This document shows positions 14,305 through 25,143 of a DNA stretch of 64,000 nt, one piece after another (positions within the stretch are counted from its first letter, which is position 1; every line of letters starts with the position of its first letter). The stretch comes from Motacilla alba alba (taxonomy: Eukaryota > Chordata > Aves > Passeriformes > Motacillidae). The translations under genes were made by a program, and so were the position numbers. The DNA lies in assembly GCF_015832195.1 (NCBI RefSeq), contig NC_052017.1, forward strand, positions 90,112,429 to 90,176,428, given 5' to 3'. The notes below the pieces were generated by a model. The model ran no database searches, was not told the DNA's origin, and worked only from the letters and a program-made list of their open reading frames with translations.

Positions 14305-14326
14305 TTTTTTTTTTTTTTTTTTTTTT
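14305..14326. repeat. (T)22 homopolymer
   Basis: An uninterrupted run of 22 T within intron 1. No adjacent retroposed sequence is visible that would make it a reverse-strand poly(A) tail. Confidence 0.9.
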
Positions 14327-16945
14327 CCCAGAGCTAATTAGTATATGCCCTGAAGTACAAAGCAGTACCAGTACTACTCCTACTAGGGCTAAAGTAGTAT
14401 TGATTTTTATATATCTCTCACTAGTTCCTAAGGTTGTATGTGATAGAATACTTTAGTTACATCTTATCCTTGCCCTTTGCTTTCTCAGAATTACTTGTGG
14501 TATAGATGGATATCTTTTAGGATGCAAGAGCATCTGTAGTTACAAAATGATGCAGAGGTCTGGTAAAGAAAGGTATTTATCCAGTCATTTATTTGCAGTA
14601 GTTCTTCTCAAGCACCTTGCTGCAAGACCCTCCAGTGCAGTGTATCTTGCTTTTTGTATGCATCATCTTACTTGGATTTAAGTGTCCAGGTGTCACTTGC
14701 AGTGTCCTTGATTTTTACAGTCGCCTGGTTAACCTCTTAGTTTTTAAAGATAGTTCCTCAGACTGCCCTTCATCTTCCTGGCCTGTTGTCACCTCCGTCC
14801 CTGGCTTCTGTGCTTGTCCCATCCTGCTCAGCTGCTGGTGCTCTGCACCTTGCCAAACTTCCAAAATGCAGCATCAAGTCCTCCCATACACTGCTTTTTC
14901 ACAGCTGGCCTTCCAGATATAGCTTTGACTTGCAGCAAAACAAATTTGCAGAGAAAGCATTTAGCTGCCTTGATTAAGTCTATATCCCAAAGAATTTTTG
15001 TAAAGCAAATAATTTCTCCTCTCTACAGTGATGGGTTTTATTGAAGAGCAAGAGATTATTATACTCAAATGACAGGTAGAATTTCAGATCACAAACTAAA
15101 TCTCATCATAAATGCTTGAATTTCAAATCTACATATTGCTTCTTCTGCACTGAGGGAGTCATAAGCTTGTGTATTGTCTGAAAAAGCTCTATACAGCACA
15201 TAAAGGAACCTGTAAAAACACCATATGATATTATTATGCAACATGCAGCCATTAGATTTCATTTAACTCTGGCTGGTAGATTGGTGTCTAAAAATAAATC
15301 CTTTCTGGCCCATGGATATTTACAAATTGTGGCAAAATGCCTCCTGATTTCATCTTTCATAAGATAAATGGAAGGAGATCTTTAAACTTACTGGGCATGA
15401 CCGTCTACTCTGGCCTGTATAGGTTTTCTTCACTTAGTGAGTTTATAGGTTGGATTAATGAGGATGGTCATAATTATTGCATCTTGTCCACAGAAAGGAT
15501 GATTGATGTCCCTGCATTCAGCTGCTACCCTGGAGAAAGAGTAAACAATCAGAAACATTGGATAGGTTACATTGTAGGAGAGCTGATTTCTTCTTGAGAA
15601 CAGTCTTTGTTTTAGGAGTCTTTCTGAAGGAAAGGCTCTTAAAATCTAGTGGAAAATCTCATTTTCATTCTTCTGATCCCTTCCTGCTTAAGAAAGACAC
15701 TCTCTTTCGGGAGCCTTTTGAGATTAAAGTCACAGATTGAACAAAACCTGCTCATGTCTTGCTTTTCTTTTGTTTTTACTTAATTTTTTTGAATGCTGCA
15801 TGCTTATGATGCAGATAGGGAAACACAAAACATCCAGTGTCTTGTTTCTGTCAGTGAGGGATTCTTTATGTGGTTCAAACTGCTGAATCTTACTAGAGCT
15901 TTAATTTTTCTTTTGCTTATTTATTTTTTCTTTATTTAAACAATAGGTATAGAAGTAGCAAATCTTGGCAGAAAGTTTGAAAACCATTTTAATTTAAATT
16001 TTATTCAGTCGTGATGATCTTTTCTCTATAGCTTATACTAACTTAACTTGAAATTAGACAGTTTTGGCTGTCAGTTTATTTCAGGTTGTCTCACTAATTT
16101 AAAGCAATAAATTTTAAACGTTAAAGAAACTAGGTGTGTTTTGAAGTTGGGCTCTGAAAAGAATTAGCAGCAATGTACTTGTATTCTTAGTTGGGAGTGC
16201 TGAGCTACCACCTCTAATTGTATTCCTGCTTTGTGTACATTATCGGTGGGATATTGGGTATAATGACAGTAGTAAAGAAGGATTTGGATTTCACAAGACA
16301 GGCTGAACAAACATCTATAATTCTCAAGTGTAGGAACTTTTTACAGTTTTTTCTTAACTGAACATTAAGACCTTCACTTCAAGAGTGTACTCAGTTCTGG
16401 TTTATGCATCCAGCAAATAAGCTGGAAAGGATTCAAAGGAAAAATAATGACTGATGTGACATTTGAAAAAAATAATCTTAGCATAAGAGGAAAAAAAGTG
16501 TGTTTTATTAGAGTTGCTTCAGAAATGTCCTGATCACAGCCTGGGGCAGGATTTTGTTGGAGACCATTGTGCAGGGTAGAATTGGTTGTAAACAAGCAGG
16601 GAAGAAACTGACTTGTCAAAACACCAGCTGCCTCCTCAGTGACTGTCTTTAACTTATAGGCAGGTCTTTAATTTGGTAGGAAGCTTCCAACTTTAACAAA
16701 ATCCAATAATAAAATTATTTTGTTGAGTTGTTTTGATAGGAGTCAGAGGATTTATAGGCTACAGAGAGCTTAAACACATAGCAGGCATGTAACATTAAAA
16801 GTAAATTTCTACCCAGTGAAAGATTACAACAGAATTACAAGTGACTATTGAAATTGAGAAGCATTCTCTAAGATGTCTATCAATTGACTTCGCAGTTGAA
16901 GTTCCATTGTGAAGAAATTGGCCTTTTACAATAATTTTTTTAGTA

Positions 16946-16971
16946 AATATACCCTTTGGAAAGGGTATATT
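16946..16971. repeat. perfect 12-bp inverted repeat (hairpin)
   Basis: AATATACCCTTT (16946-16957) is followed after only two bases (GG) by its exact reverse complement (16960-16971). The stem would be 12 bp with a minimal loop. No flanking U-tract or transposon end is evident, so its role is unknown. Confidence 0.9.
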
Positions 16972-17375
16972 CATGTAGCAATGTCACAAATTTGGCTTAA
17001 TTATTAGAAAAACAGAAACAACCTAAAGTTTCTTAAAAAGCCAAAAACTGGCAAGATCAGCAATCCAAAACTCAACCTCCAGCAAATTAATTACGTGTAA
17101 AAGAACATCCAGTTTTTGTCTGGAAAACACTGCAGAAACCTAATTTGATGCTTAATTAAGAGATATTTCTGGTTGTGTTCAATCCTCTTGGCCTACTGCA
17201 GAGGAAAATGTGTTTTTATTTGTTAGCCACAGAGACACAGCCCAGCATCAAGACTGCGTGCTGAACTTTCATATATCATGAACATAATTATTTATACATT
17301 TCTGATCAACTGTTCCTGAATAAACAGAGAGATGCTACCACCAGTGCCAAATACCCACAGTGAAGAACTTTCACT

Positions 17376-17458
17376 TATTCAAAAAGCTGTGTATGAGAAG
17401 TAAGACCCTGTCACATCAGGAATTATTCAGAGGCTTGTGACACCTGGATAAAAAGCTA
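17376..17458 (+). repeat. duplicated ~85-bp block, copy 1
   Basis: This block begins TATTCAAAAAGCTGTG and ends CACCTGGATAAAAAGCTA. It recurs in the same orientation at 18057-18142 with four substitutions and one 3-bp gap by eye, roughly 95% identity. The flanks of the two copies do not match. I do not recognise the family. Confidence 0.85.
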
Positions 17459-19439
17459 CAAAATGCTCTTCAGCCCCTTTTTTGCCCATTTAGGCAAACT
17501 GTGTACTTTTCCCCTCTTGGAATGTGGTCAAAAAACTTTCAGAAACGTCTTAGAAGTGGGCTGCTATGAGGTGGGAGAGGAAGGAGGGCAGGTGGCTGCT
17601 GCAGCAAACACATGCTGTTATTACCTGTAGGAGGTTTGCCCTGTCCCCAGCCTGTGAGCCCAGGGATGTTGTGGGGACACTGCTTTGGGAATGGTCCATG
17701 ATTCTTGGCTGCCTGATAGCACCACAGCTGTCACAGCTTGGCTTGTGAGCCTGAGCTGATGGTGTGAGAAACAGAAATGAAAAAAAATAATGCAGATGGC
17801 TTTTATCTACAGCAATGAAAACATCTTAAGTTTGTCCACTGTTTCCATGGTGACCATGCCATCATATAGTCTCCCTGGGTAACAGGCAGGAGGTGGAGAA
17901 TGCTCAGAGTCTTGAAATATATAAACCAGCATATTCTTATGAGAAATTGTTTTGCTCAAAAAGCAAATAGATGAGGGTGTTTTTTGTAGAACTGCATCTG
18001 TGCTTGCACTTGTGCAATCTCAGAATGACAGTGTCTCTGTTGATGGGGCTGTCAGCTATTCAGAAAGCTGTGTATGAGAAGTAAGCCCCTGTCGCAGCAT
18101 GGGGAATTATTCAGAGGCTTGTGACACCTGGATAAAAAGCTAATCTACACATTACATCCCTTCAGGTTTTCATGGTGTAGTCCATGCACATCCTGAAACT
18201 GGGTAACTGTGAGCCACCTGCACCGGAGGGCTTCTCTGCACTTTTTGCTGGTGGTGCATACTCAAAAGATACCCAACTCTTTCATGTTCATCAATTATTC
18301 TGTAATAGTATTTGCTTCAGTTTTGTGATTCAAAGGAAGGAAAGAAAGGGGAAAACAAACTAAAAAAAGTGAGGGGAAGAGGAAAAAAAACCCCAAACAA
18401 TTAAAAATGTTTTTTTTCCTACTGACAGGACTAGACCAGCAGGAGAGTACTGCCTAGGTGTTGGCTGCTGCACTCTGAGCTGTGGAGGAGATCCTTCTGC
18501 CAGAAGGGCAGGCTGCACACTCCTACACCTATCAGGGAAAGGGGTGCAACTAGGAAATCACCAGGGGAGCCTGGTGAGAGAGAAATGGAGGAGCAGTCAT
18601 GCGTGGTGAACAAGGAGCTTTGCTCACAGGAGCAGGCCAGAACAGGCTGGACTTGGAGGTTTTCACCCTGAGACCTCAAATTGGCTTCAGTCACTTTACC
18701 ATGTGACCCTATTGTCTCAATTCCTTTGCAATTCTGTCTCTTTGTCCCTTTCTTCTTGCAGTTAGAGGTGGGAGGGGTGAGGGGTATGACTAAACCTTAT
18801 GCCATCAGATCTTTTAGTTTGTTCTTGCTCTACTTGACTTCGGTTACCCTCTGTCCTGGCTTGCCCTCGCAGGTGGCAGCTCAGGTGGCCCAGTTCCTGG
18901 GCACAAGGCATTCCTATTCAGTTGGGAACATAGAAGGACACTCTGGGAATGTGTGAAAGGCTGGTTTTAATTTACATGAAATGATATTATACATACATAA
19001 ATACGCTGTGCATATTTATCATCTGATCTGCATCTGCAAGACTCATCTGTACTGTATTTAATAGATTCTTTTCAGAACTGGTAATTTTTTGCCTTGTAAA
19101 GGCAAACTCAAAGGAAATGCTTCACTTGTGCTTCCTACAAAGGTGACATGGGAATGTGCAACTCCAGCAACTCAAATGCCATGGACCCAGTGGCCATTGT
19201 TGACTTGGGCTGAAACACTTTGACCTTCTGTTATTCCAAAAATCCTGTTATGGGTAAGAATGATGCATGTAAGTAATCAAATAAGCATACAATTTATATT
19301 TGTAAAGCCAAGCATTTATTTGTAATATAATGGAAATATTTTGAGTTTATTATTAGTAGTAGAAAAACAAGTCTAATAATGCCATTGAAGTTGTCACAGA
19401 CAAATCTCTTGGGTTTTGCCCCATTCCTGGTGCTATGCT
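17459..19439 (+). other. GABBR2: GABBR2 intron 1 between duplicated blocks and CR1 remnant
   Basis: Apart from the second duplicated block, the stretch holds nothing I can name. The parts around 17.55-17.75 and 18.43-18.69 kb are more GC-rich than their surroundings and carry short open frames without recognisable motifs. Confidence 0.45.
18057..18142 (+). repeat. duplicated ~85-bp block, copy 2
   Basis: Second direct copy, TATTCAGAAAGCTGTG ... CACCTGGATAAAAAGCTA, starting 681 bp after the first. Compared with copy 1 it carries four base changes and an extra 3 bp. It could be a local duplication or two copies of one dispersed repeat. Confidence 0.85.
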
Positions 19440-20330
19440 ACCCCACCCATTCTTCCTCTGGGTTCTGAGGTTGAACAACCATATTGGTCCAGCAGGATCT
19501 ACTTTTAGTAAACCCATTCTGACTCTTCCCAGTCACTTACTCTTTCGTGTGCCCAGAAATGTGTTCCAAGAGGATTTACTGCATCATTTTCCCAGATCTG
19601 GGGTCTTTGCTTTTTCACATATTTCGGGATCTTGAACCCTGTTCCAGGGTTGTGACAGCCAATGCTCCAACTGATTATTTCATGCCTATACAGTTCTTCC
19701 TGTGTCAGTGAGTTTCAGGTCCAGCTGGGCATCACATTTGGTTGGCTTATCCTGTACAAATATCAGCAAGTTATCTCTAACACCCTCTAAAAATCTCTCT
19801 CAGCTACTTGTGTCCTGCCATGTTGCCCTTGCTGAAGATGTCAGGGCAGTTATAGACCTCTATGAGAGCAAGGGTCTGATCCAGAGACTTCCTCACTTCG
19901 TTTAAAGAAATCTTCATCAACCTCCTCATTCCAAGTCCTGTAGATGCCCACAGCATTGGGCAGCTTGAGTGGCATTCCCGGGCCCCTGTGTACACTCTTC
20001 CTCTGGCAGCAGGATTTGGGATGTAGTTTTGTCCTCTGCACTCCAGAGCAGGCTGCTTCTCCCAAGACTTAGTGTTCCTGCCTGCTGCTCATTTTACTTG
20101 TGAGGAACTCCAGTGCTGTTCTTGTGAGAAATGACACTGAGGCATTGTCTCTTTGTGTGTAGTGAATCTTCCCCCAGCAGGTCCTGTCTTCTGCAGTATT
20201 TGATACCAGGCCTCTGGGTGCTCACTATGGATCCCAAAGTTTGATCCTAAATGCAGTCTTTCTCCTTGAGCAGAGAGCGTATTACTGTCTGTGTTGCAAG
20301 TAACTGGTCTAGCAGTACTGAAACTCATCT
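19440..20330 (-). mobile_element. CR1 LINE remnant, antisense, including ORF2 endonuclease fragments
   Basis: Read on the minus strand, two frames carry CR1 ORF2 endonuclease features. Around 19860-20000 there is VGIYRTWNEEVDEDFF, matching the family's VGVYYRPPDQEEEVDEAFY region. Just downstream, around 19804-19860, EVYNCPDIFSKGNMAGHK corresponds to the GDFNHPDICW..NTAGHK motif around the catalytic Asp/Asn segment. The two pieces are in different frames, and the invariant GDFNHPD is degraded to EVYNCPD, so the copy is dead. A second matching stretch at about 19471-19600 fits a more 3' part of the element and implies internal loss. Both outer boundaries are approximate. Confidence 0.75.
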
Positions 20331-21412
20331 TTCTTCAACCCATTGCTATGCTAAAGAAAGCTATGTAGAGCTGTTACTGTTAACATTTCACCTGTTTTTC
20401 CTCTTTCTTTCCTGTCAGCTGCAAAGTTTATCAGCAGAGATTTCTTTGAATTTGCTTTCAGGAATGGATCTGCCTTCTTGATGACCTTAATCAAAGCAGA
20501 GAGGTTTGAGATTTGGCAGACTGTGTCAAAGCATGACTTGATTGATGGTGTATTCATTACTCAAAACTGGAGTCAGACTGCTTGTCTGGCTCCTAGGTAC
20601 TTTTCTGGGCACAGAAGTTGGTAGCTGGGAGGTTCCAAGGAGATATTAATATGTACATACACCCTCTTACCTCCCTAGCCCAACCAATAGAAGATGTAAA
20701 AATGCAGAATTAAGGTACTGTTTAAAATCCAATGACCAACAGAAAACATCATGTGCTGTGACACACTTAAGGACTTGGGGCAAAAATGGGAGAGAAGAAG
20801 AGGTGTGAATAATTTTCATACATGAATAGGAACAAAATGGTTCATTGGTTGGTCCCCAGGTATTTCTTTGTTTTCAACCTAAATTACAGCCTGTCCTGTT
20901 TTAGAGAATTCTGGAAAGGAGAAAAGCTGCTTGCTGTGAGTCCACAGCTGCTGAATGTCTTAATGCTTAAAGCCTTGCAGTGGTGATGGCTGTCTACATA
21001 TTTTTGATCTCTCTTGGTGCAGGTCCTATTGCAGTCCCTTTTGACTTCTCTTCCTTGCTTTAAGTCATCAAATATTTCACAAGATTCATGTTTGCAGGAA
21101 AAAGAATAATTGAGATGTAAGAAAGGTGTTCCTTCCAGCCTTCATATGATCACCACTACAGAGTTTATGAGAAAAGAATTTGGGTGTTATGCTCTGGATT
21201 AAATATTCTGCCTCATATCTGCAATCAGTACATTGCTAAGGCTGTGTTTGCCTTGCATATTTTGTTGTGATGTTCAGCAGTTTGATAATCTGTCACTGAA
21301 TGGTCCTGTTTCCTTGTTGCTTAATCTCAGATATCACTTGATATCTGTGGTCTCAAAGAGATCTGGATTTTGAAGGACTTTGAGCATTTTGGGAATTAAA
21401 ATTGTAAGGGTG

Positions 21413-21431
21413 GGAGGAAGGAAGGAAGGAA
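21413..21431. repeat. (GGAA)n microsatellite
   Basis: A short run of GGAAG/GGAA units in intron 1. It is simple repeat DNA. Tandem GGAA can act as an ETS-factor site in other contexts, but nothing here supports that use. Confidence 0.75.
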
Positions 21432-22675
21432 ATACTTAGCGACCTCCTGTCCAGCCATCTTGCCAAACACGGTAAATTGGCATGCCTCTTCTAAATCACT
21501 GTAACTCTCTCAGGCTATGATAGCATTTCAGGTGAAGTTTTCATCATTTACTTCTGCAAATAGGAGTTGACAAGAGAGTTAAGATTTCACTTTTGTTTTC
21601 TAGAAAGTCATGAATTAAGACTCAAGATGTGGTGGAAAAACTCTGAGCTTACTCAGTGTTGTGGTTTGACTGGAACAAAATGGCCAGGCTGTCCTGGGGG
21701 TAGTGTAAAGGGTAGTTTCTTTGCTATCTGTAAAGTTACAAGAGGAAGGGTTAATACTGCAACTAGAAGGAACTCCACACCGGATCACAATGATCAGCAG
21801 GGGTTTTATTCAGATGGTATATCAGCTTTGTAGGTACTTACCTTCTGCAGGTTCACAGTAAAGAAGATCCTTTGAAAGTTCAATGAGACCTCCCACCATG
21901 GTTATTTTCCTCTCTTTATTTCTGTTTTAAGAGATTCTACAGAATCAATTAGGAGGGAAGTTGATTTCACTTTCCACACTGTATCAGTCTGTCTGCTCAG
22001 AAGTGCAAACCTATAATTTTGCTATTTTATTGTTTTGCAAAAAGATAGGGCTGTTCAGGATTGTGGTGCTAGTAGCCTAGTGGTAGAACAAATAATGGGA
22101 AAAACTAGAAAACTAGCAAGTGTTCAAAGATATCTTACATTTTACTGGATTTTTTTTTTCCCATGAAAGAAATATCTGTGGTATTCAGTAAGTGGTAATA
22201 TAATTGGGAAGAAAAGGAGTAGCCACAGTGAACTTGTCATTAAATGTGTACAATCTAATTAGAAATTTGTGAAAAAATACTTCATTAAATCTGGTGTCCT
22301 GGAGATTGGAGCCTTCTGTCCCTCTGCCTGGCCTCTGCCTGCACTGTGAAAAATATAATTTCAAGCTTTCTTCGCGTCCATTGGGATTTTATCTCTGTTT
22401 GCCAGCTACACCGTGTTCCCTCATGCCTTGGGAAGAGGTGGCTGCAGCTTGTGTGGGGCTTGTGTGTGGCCTGACAGCGCCCATATGCCGCCCCCTTGGC
22501 AGGTGACTGAGCTTGAGGGGCTGTCTCACTGTACACCTTAGAGTGCTCCAGTTTGCCTCTTCCTGATTCTTGGTCACTAGATATCCTCCAACATAAAAAT
22601 AATCCTTTAGGAGCTCAGAAGGGTGAAGGGGCATGATGGCGCTGATGGATAGGCAGAAAACAAATGGCATGTTCC

Positions 22676-22690
22676 GAAGTGAAGTGAAGT
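22676..22690. repeat. (GAAGT)3 followed by GAAAAG
   Basis: Three perfect GAAGT units run into GAAAAG. This is a short simple repeat with a superficial likeness to interferon-response GAAA repeats, not a consensus match. Confidence 0.7.
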
Positions 22691-25080
22691 GAAAAGCAAA
22701 GAGCAAGATGTGGTATTTCTTGAAGCTTTAGGATTCTGTGCCTGGGCATTAAAAAGAAGCTTTTCCTTTTGCCATAGGTAAGAAAACTCTCCCTGGGTGT
22801 AATGCTGTAATGCATTCAGTCTAGGGGAAAATCAGTGCTAACACTTCTGGTAGGGATTGACAGATTTGATCCTCAGGGAAGGATTTGGACTTGCTAGTTT
22901 TGGGAACAGAATAATCTTTTCTGGGTTTCAGTCACAATCAGTACAAACCCAGAATTCGTAAACAATAACAGAAGCAATGAACAGTATGGAGGAGGGAGAG
23001 ATAGTACTGAAAGGAAAATCTATCACAAGGAAATAGTGGTAAATTTAAAATTCATCCTTAAGTGAAAGGAACAGTTACAACCAATGGTTTAGGGTAATTC
23101 TTGAAAAGAATGAACCTGTTGAAAACTGTTGATAGGGCAAAATTTAGGGAAAAATATCCTAGGAATTCATACTGTACAGTACCCAGAGTGTTAACAGAAG
23201 TGATATAAATGCATTTCTAAAAATATACATTTATTAAGAATGTCAGCGGAGCTGCATGAGTTTTTACTAGGGCCGACTTTCTTTCGTATTTATAAACCTT
23301 GCCTACTTGCATGGTCTCTAAAGTAATTTGACATTCCATATTTGCATATTTATTTCTTTACCTTAATCTAGTAATAAAATGTATAACCGTCTCCATTTTA
23401 TTACGTATCTCATGCTTGTTTTTAAATTAAAGGAAGAGAACCAATTTATTAAGCTATAAGCTATAACAACTACAGGGATTTTTTAAAATTAATTTTACAG
23501 TAAGTGAAATTTGTTTCTGTGTATTTTAATTGTAATTATAGTTTTATATGATGAAATATTTTCAGGATGGGGCTTTAAATTTTTTTTTTTCTGTGTTTGT
23601 AAAGAGCCAGTATCACCTGTATACCAGGTAACCTTGCATTTGAAACAGGAATTTGTTTCTGCAAGAATTGTCATGTCAATCTTTCATTAATATATACTTC
23701 TATGACAGAACATGTGTATATTGTTTCCCAGGATGAAGCATTAGGGAAAGACCCCTCTCCATTAAAAAATCCCTCTGAGATTATTAATAAATAATAACTC
23801 GCTTTGCAGGGGGAATGTGCTCTATATAATGACATGTCTATTCAGCCAGGCAACTCTGTGATTATAACTGGTCTTATAAATGAGATTTTTCTAGAAATAG
23901 ATTATTACCAGCAGACAAAATAAGAGGAATATTTGCTCCATAACTGAGATTTCAGTGTCCATAAGAACACATCTTGTGGAAAGATTTATATGACAGCTAT
24001 AGTAAGTGTAAAATGAAATAAATGATAATGTTGCACATATCTAATTCATCTATATGATCTCCATATGGAAAACATTCAATAAAAATGCTCAATTAATAAT
24101 ACTGACATTTTTGCACAGAAGGGAAGGCTGAATAACTTGGGTAGTTTTCTTGTTTGTAGTATATTATGCTCATACTCTTTAGGGGGAAAAAAGAGAATTG
24201 TGCTTAAACCTTGATATACTTGAATCATGCAAATAATTTAAGGATGAAAATTACTTTTACAGAAAATGAACACAGTCTAATAAGTGATGCTTTAAAATTA
24301 AATGAATCAGTTTTAACTTTAGCATTTATATCACATTTTATTGCTGTCAGTCTATAAAAAAAATACACTCTGGCATTGTCTTTGCAGTCTCTAATTTTTC
24401 TATTTCATGTCCTCTTCTTGTGTCAGGCACATTAGTCACCCTGAACTCAGATTTCATCTTGACATGATTCAGAAATATTATTAACATATGTGAAAGTCTG
24501 ACATTCTTCACATGCTGGGTCAGTTCTGATCTGCTTGATATATCTATACAATGTGAAAGATACTTCAGAATGATTGCTTAAAAAAGAAAGTAATTTCCCA
24601 TCTTCAGGGTTGCAATGAAAATCATTAGCTGTGATATAAAAATCGTCTGGTCCAAATATTCTAAATGCTCAAAACTGAATGTGGAAATAAAAAATTTTTG
24701 TGAGTTTAAGTTCCTTATGTAATTTAATTCCATCTGGACATAGTGGGTAAAGAAACAGGACTATTCTCTGCACCTTCTATTTTGTGGATAAGTAAGTCAA
24801 GCTAACATTTAGCCTTCCCCTAAGATGGGCTTCTAAAATAACAGTAGTAATGGGAATGGAAAGTCCTTCTCTGCATCTGTTGCACAATTAATTAATTATT
24901 CTCAAATGTGATGATTCAAGATGCACATGATAGTCCTTTTTGGGTTATTTGCTGTGTCTGGAAACATTTTGGTAGGTAATCTTTAAAATTACATTTGATG
25001 TTTTTGCATTAAAATATTTATCCCTCAATTTCGAGTGGATGAACTCCAAACTTGATGTGTACTTCTGTTTTACTGATTTG

Positions 25081-25143
25081 TCATGGAATCGTTTGTGTTG
25101 GAAGGGACCTTAAAAATCATCTTGTTCTAGTCCCCCTGCTGTA
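25081..25143 (-). mobile_element. CR1 LINE 3' end fragment, antisense
   Basis: TCATGGAATCGTTTGTGTTG, then GGAAGGGACCTTAAAAATCATC and GTTCTAGTCCCCCTGC (read in pieces), is the complement of the terminal CR1 3' UTR. The segment is only about 60 bp. The terminal octanucleotide is degraded to TCATGGAATC. Confidence 0.85.

Larger units (their letters stand above)
7869..17375 (+). other. GABBR2: GABBR2 intron 1, unique-looking segment
   Basis: About 9.5 kb of AT-rich intron with no recognised gene or transposon. Small open frames around 9.0-9.9, 12.5-12.9 and 14.0-15.7 kb show no family resemblance. Separately listed items inside are an RE1-like half-site (11670-11682), a 22-base T run (14305-14326) and a perfect hairpin (16946-16971). 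A single POU octamer lies at 13493-13500. Confidence 0.55.
20331..25080 (+). other. GABBR2: GABBR2 intron 1, AT-rich segment with possible conserved noncoding stretch
   Basis: There is no gene signal. From about 23220 to 24130 the sequence is very AT-rich with many TAAT/ATTA-type and TTTGCATATT-like motifs, one perfect octamer at 23340-23347 and another at 24227-24234. It lacks recognisable transposon sequence and so resembles vertebrate noncoding conserved elements. That is impression only, because conservation cannot be judged from one sequence. A (GGAA)n stretch lies near 21413-21431 and three GAAGT units at 22676-22690. Confidence 0.4.

Noticed and set aside
21654..21835. Possible LTR start (TGTTGTGGTTTGAC) with CCAGGCTGTCC and a later TTTTATTCAG
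   Set aside because: The opening resembles some bird ERVL-type LTRs, but the rest does not follow, and no terminus or target duplication could be found.
22484..22504. CTCF-like site (minus strand AAGGGGGCGGC)
   Set aside because: The GGGGGC core is present, but the upstream CCA/C positions do not align without a gap.
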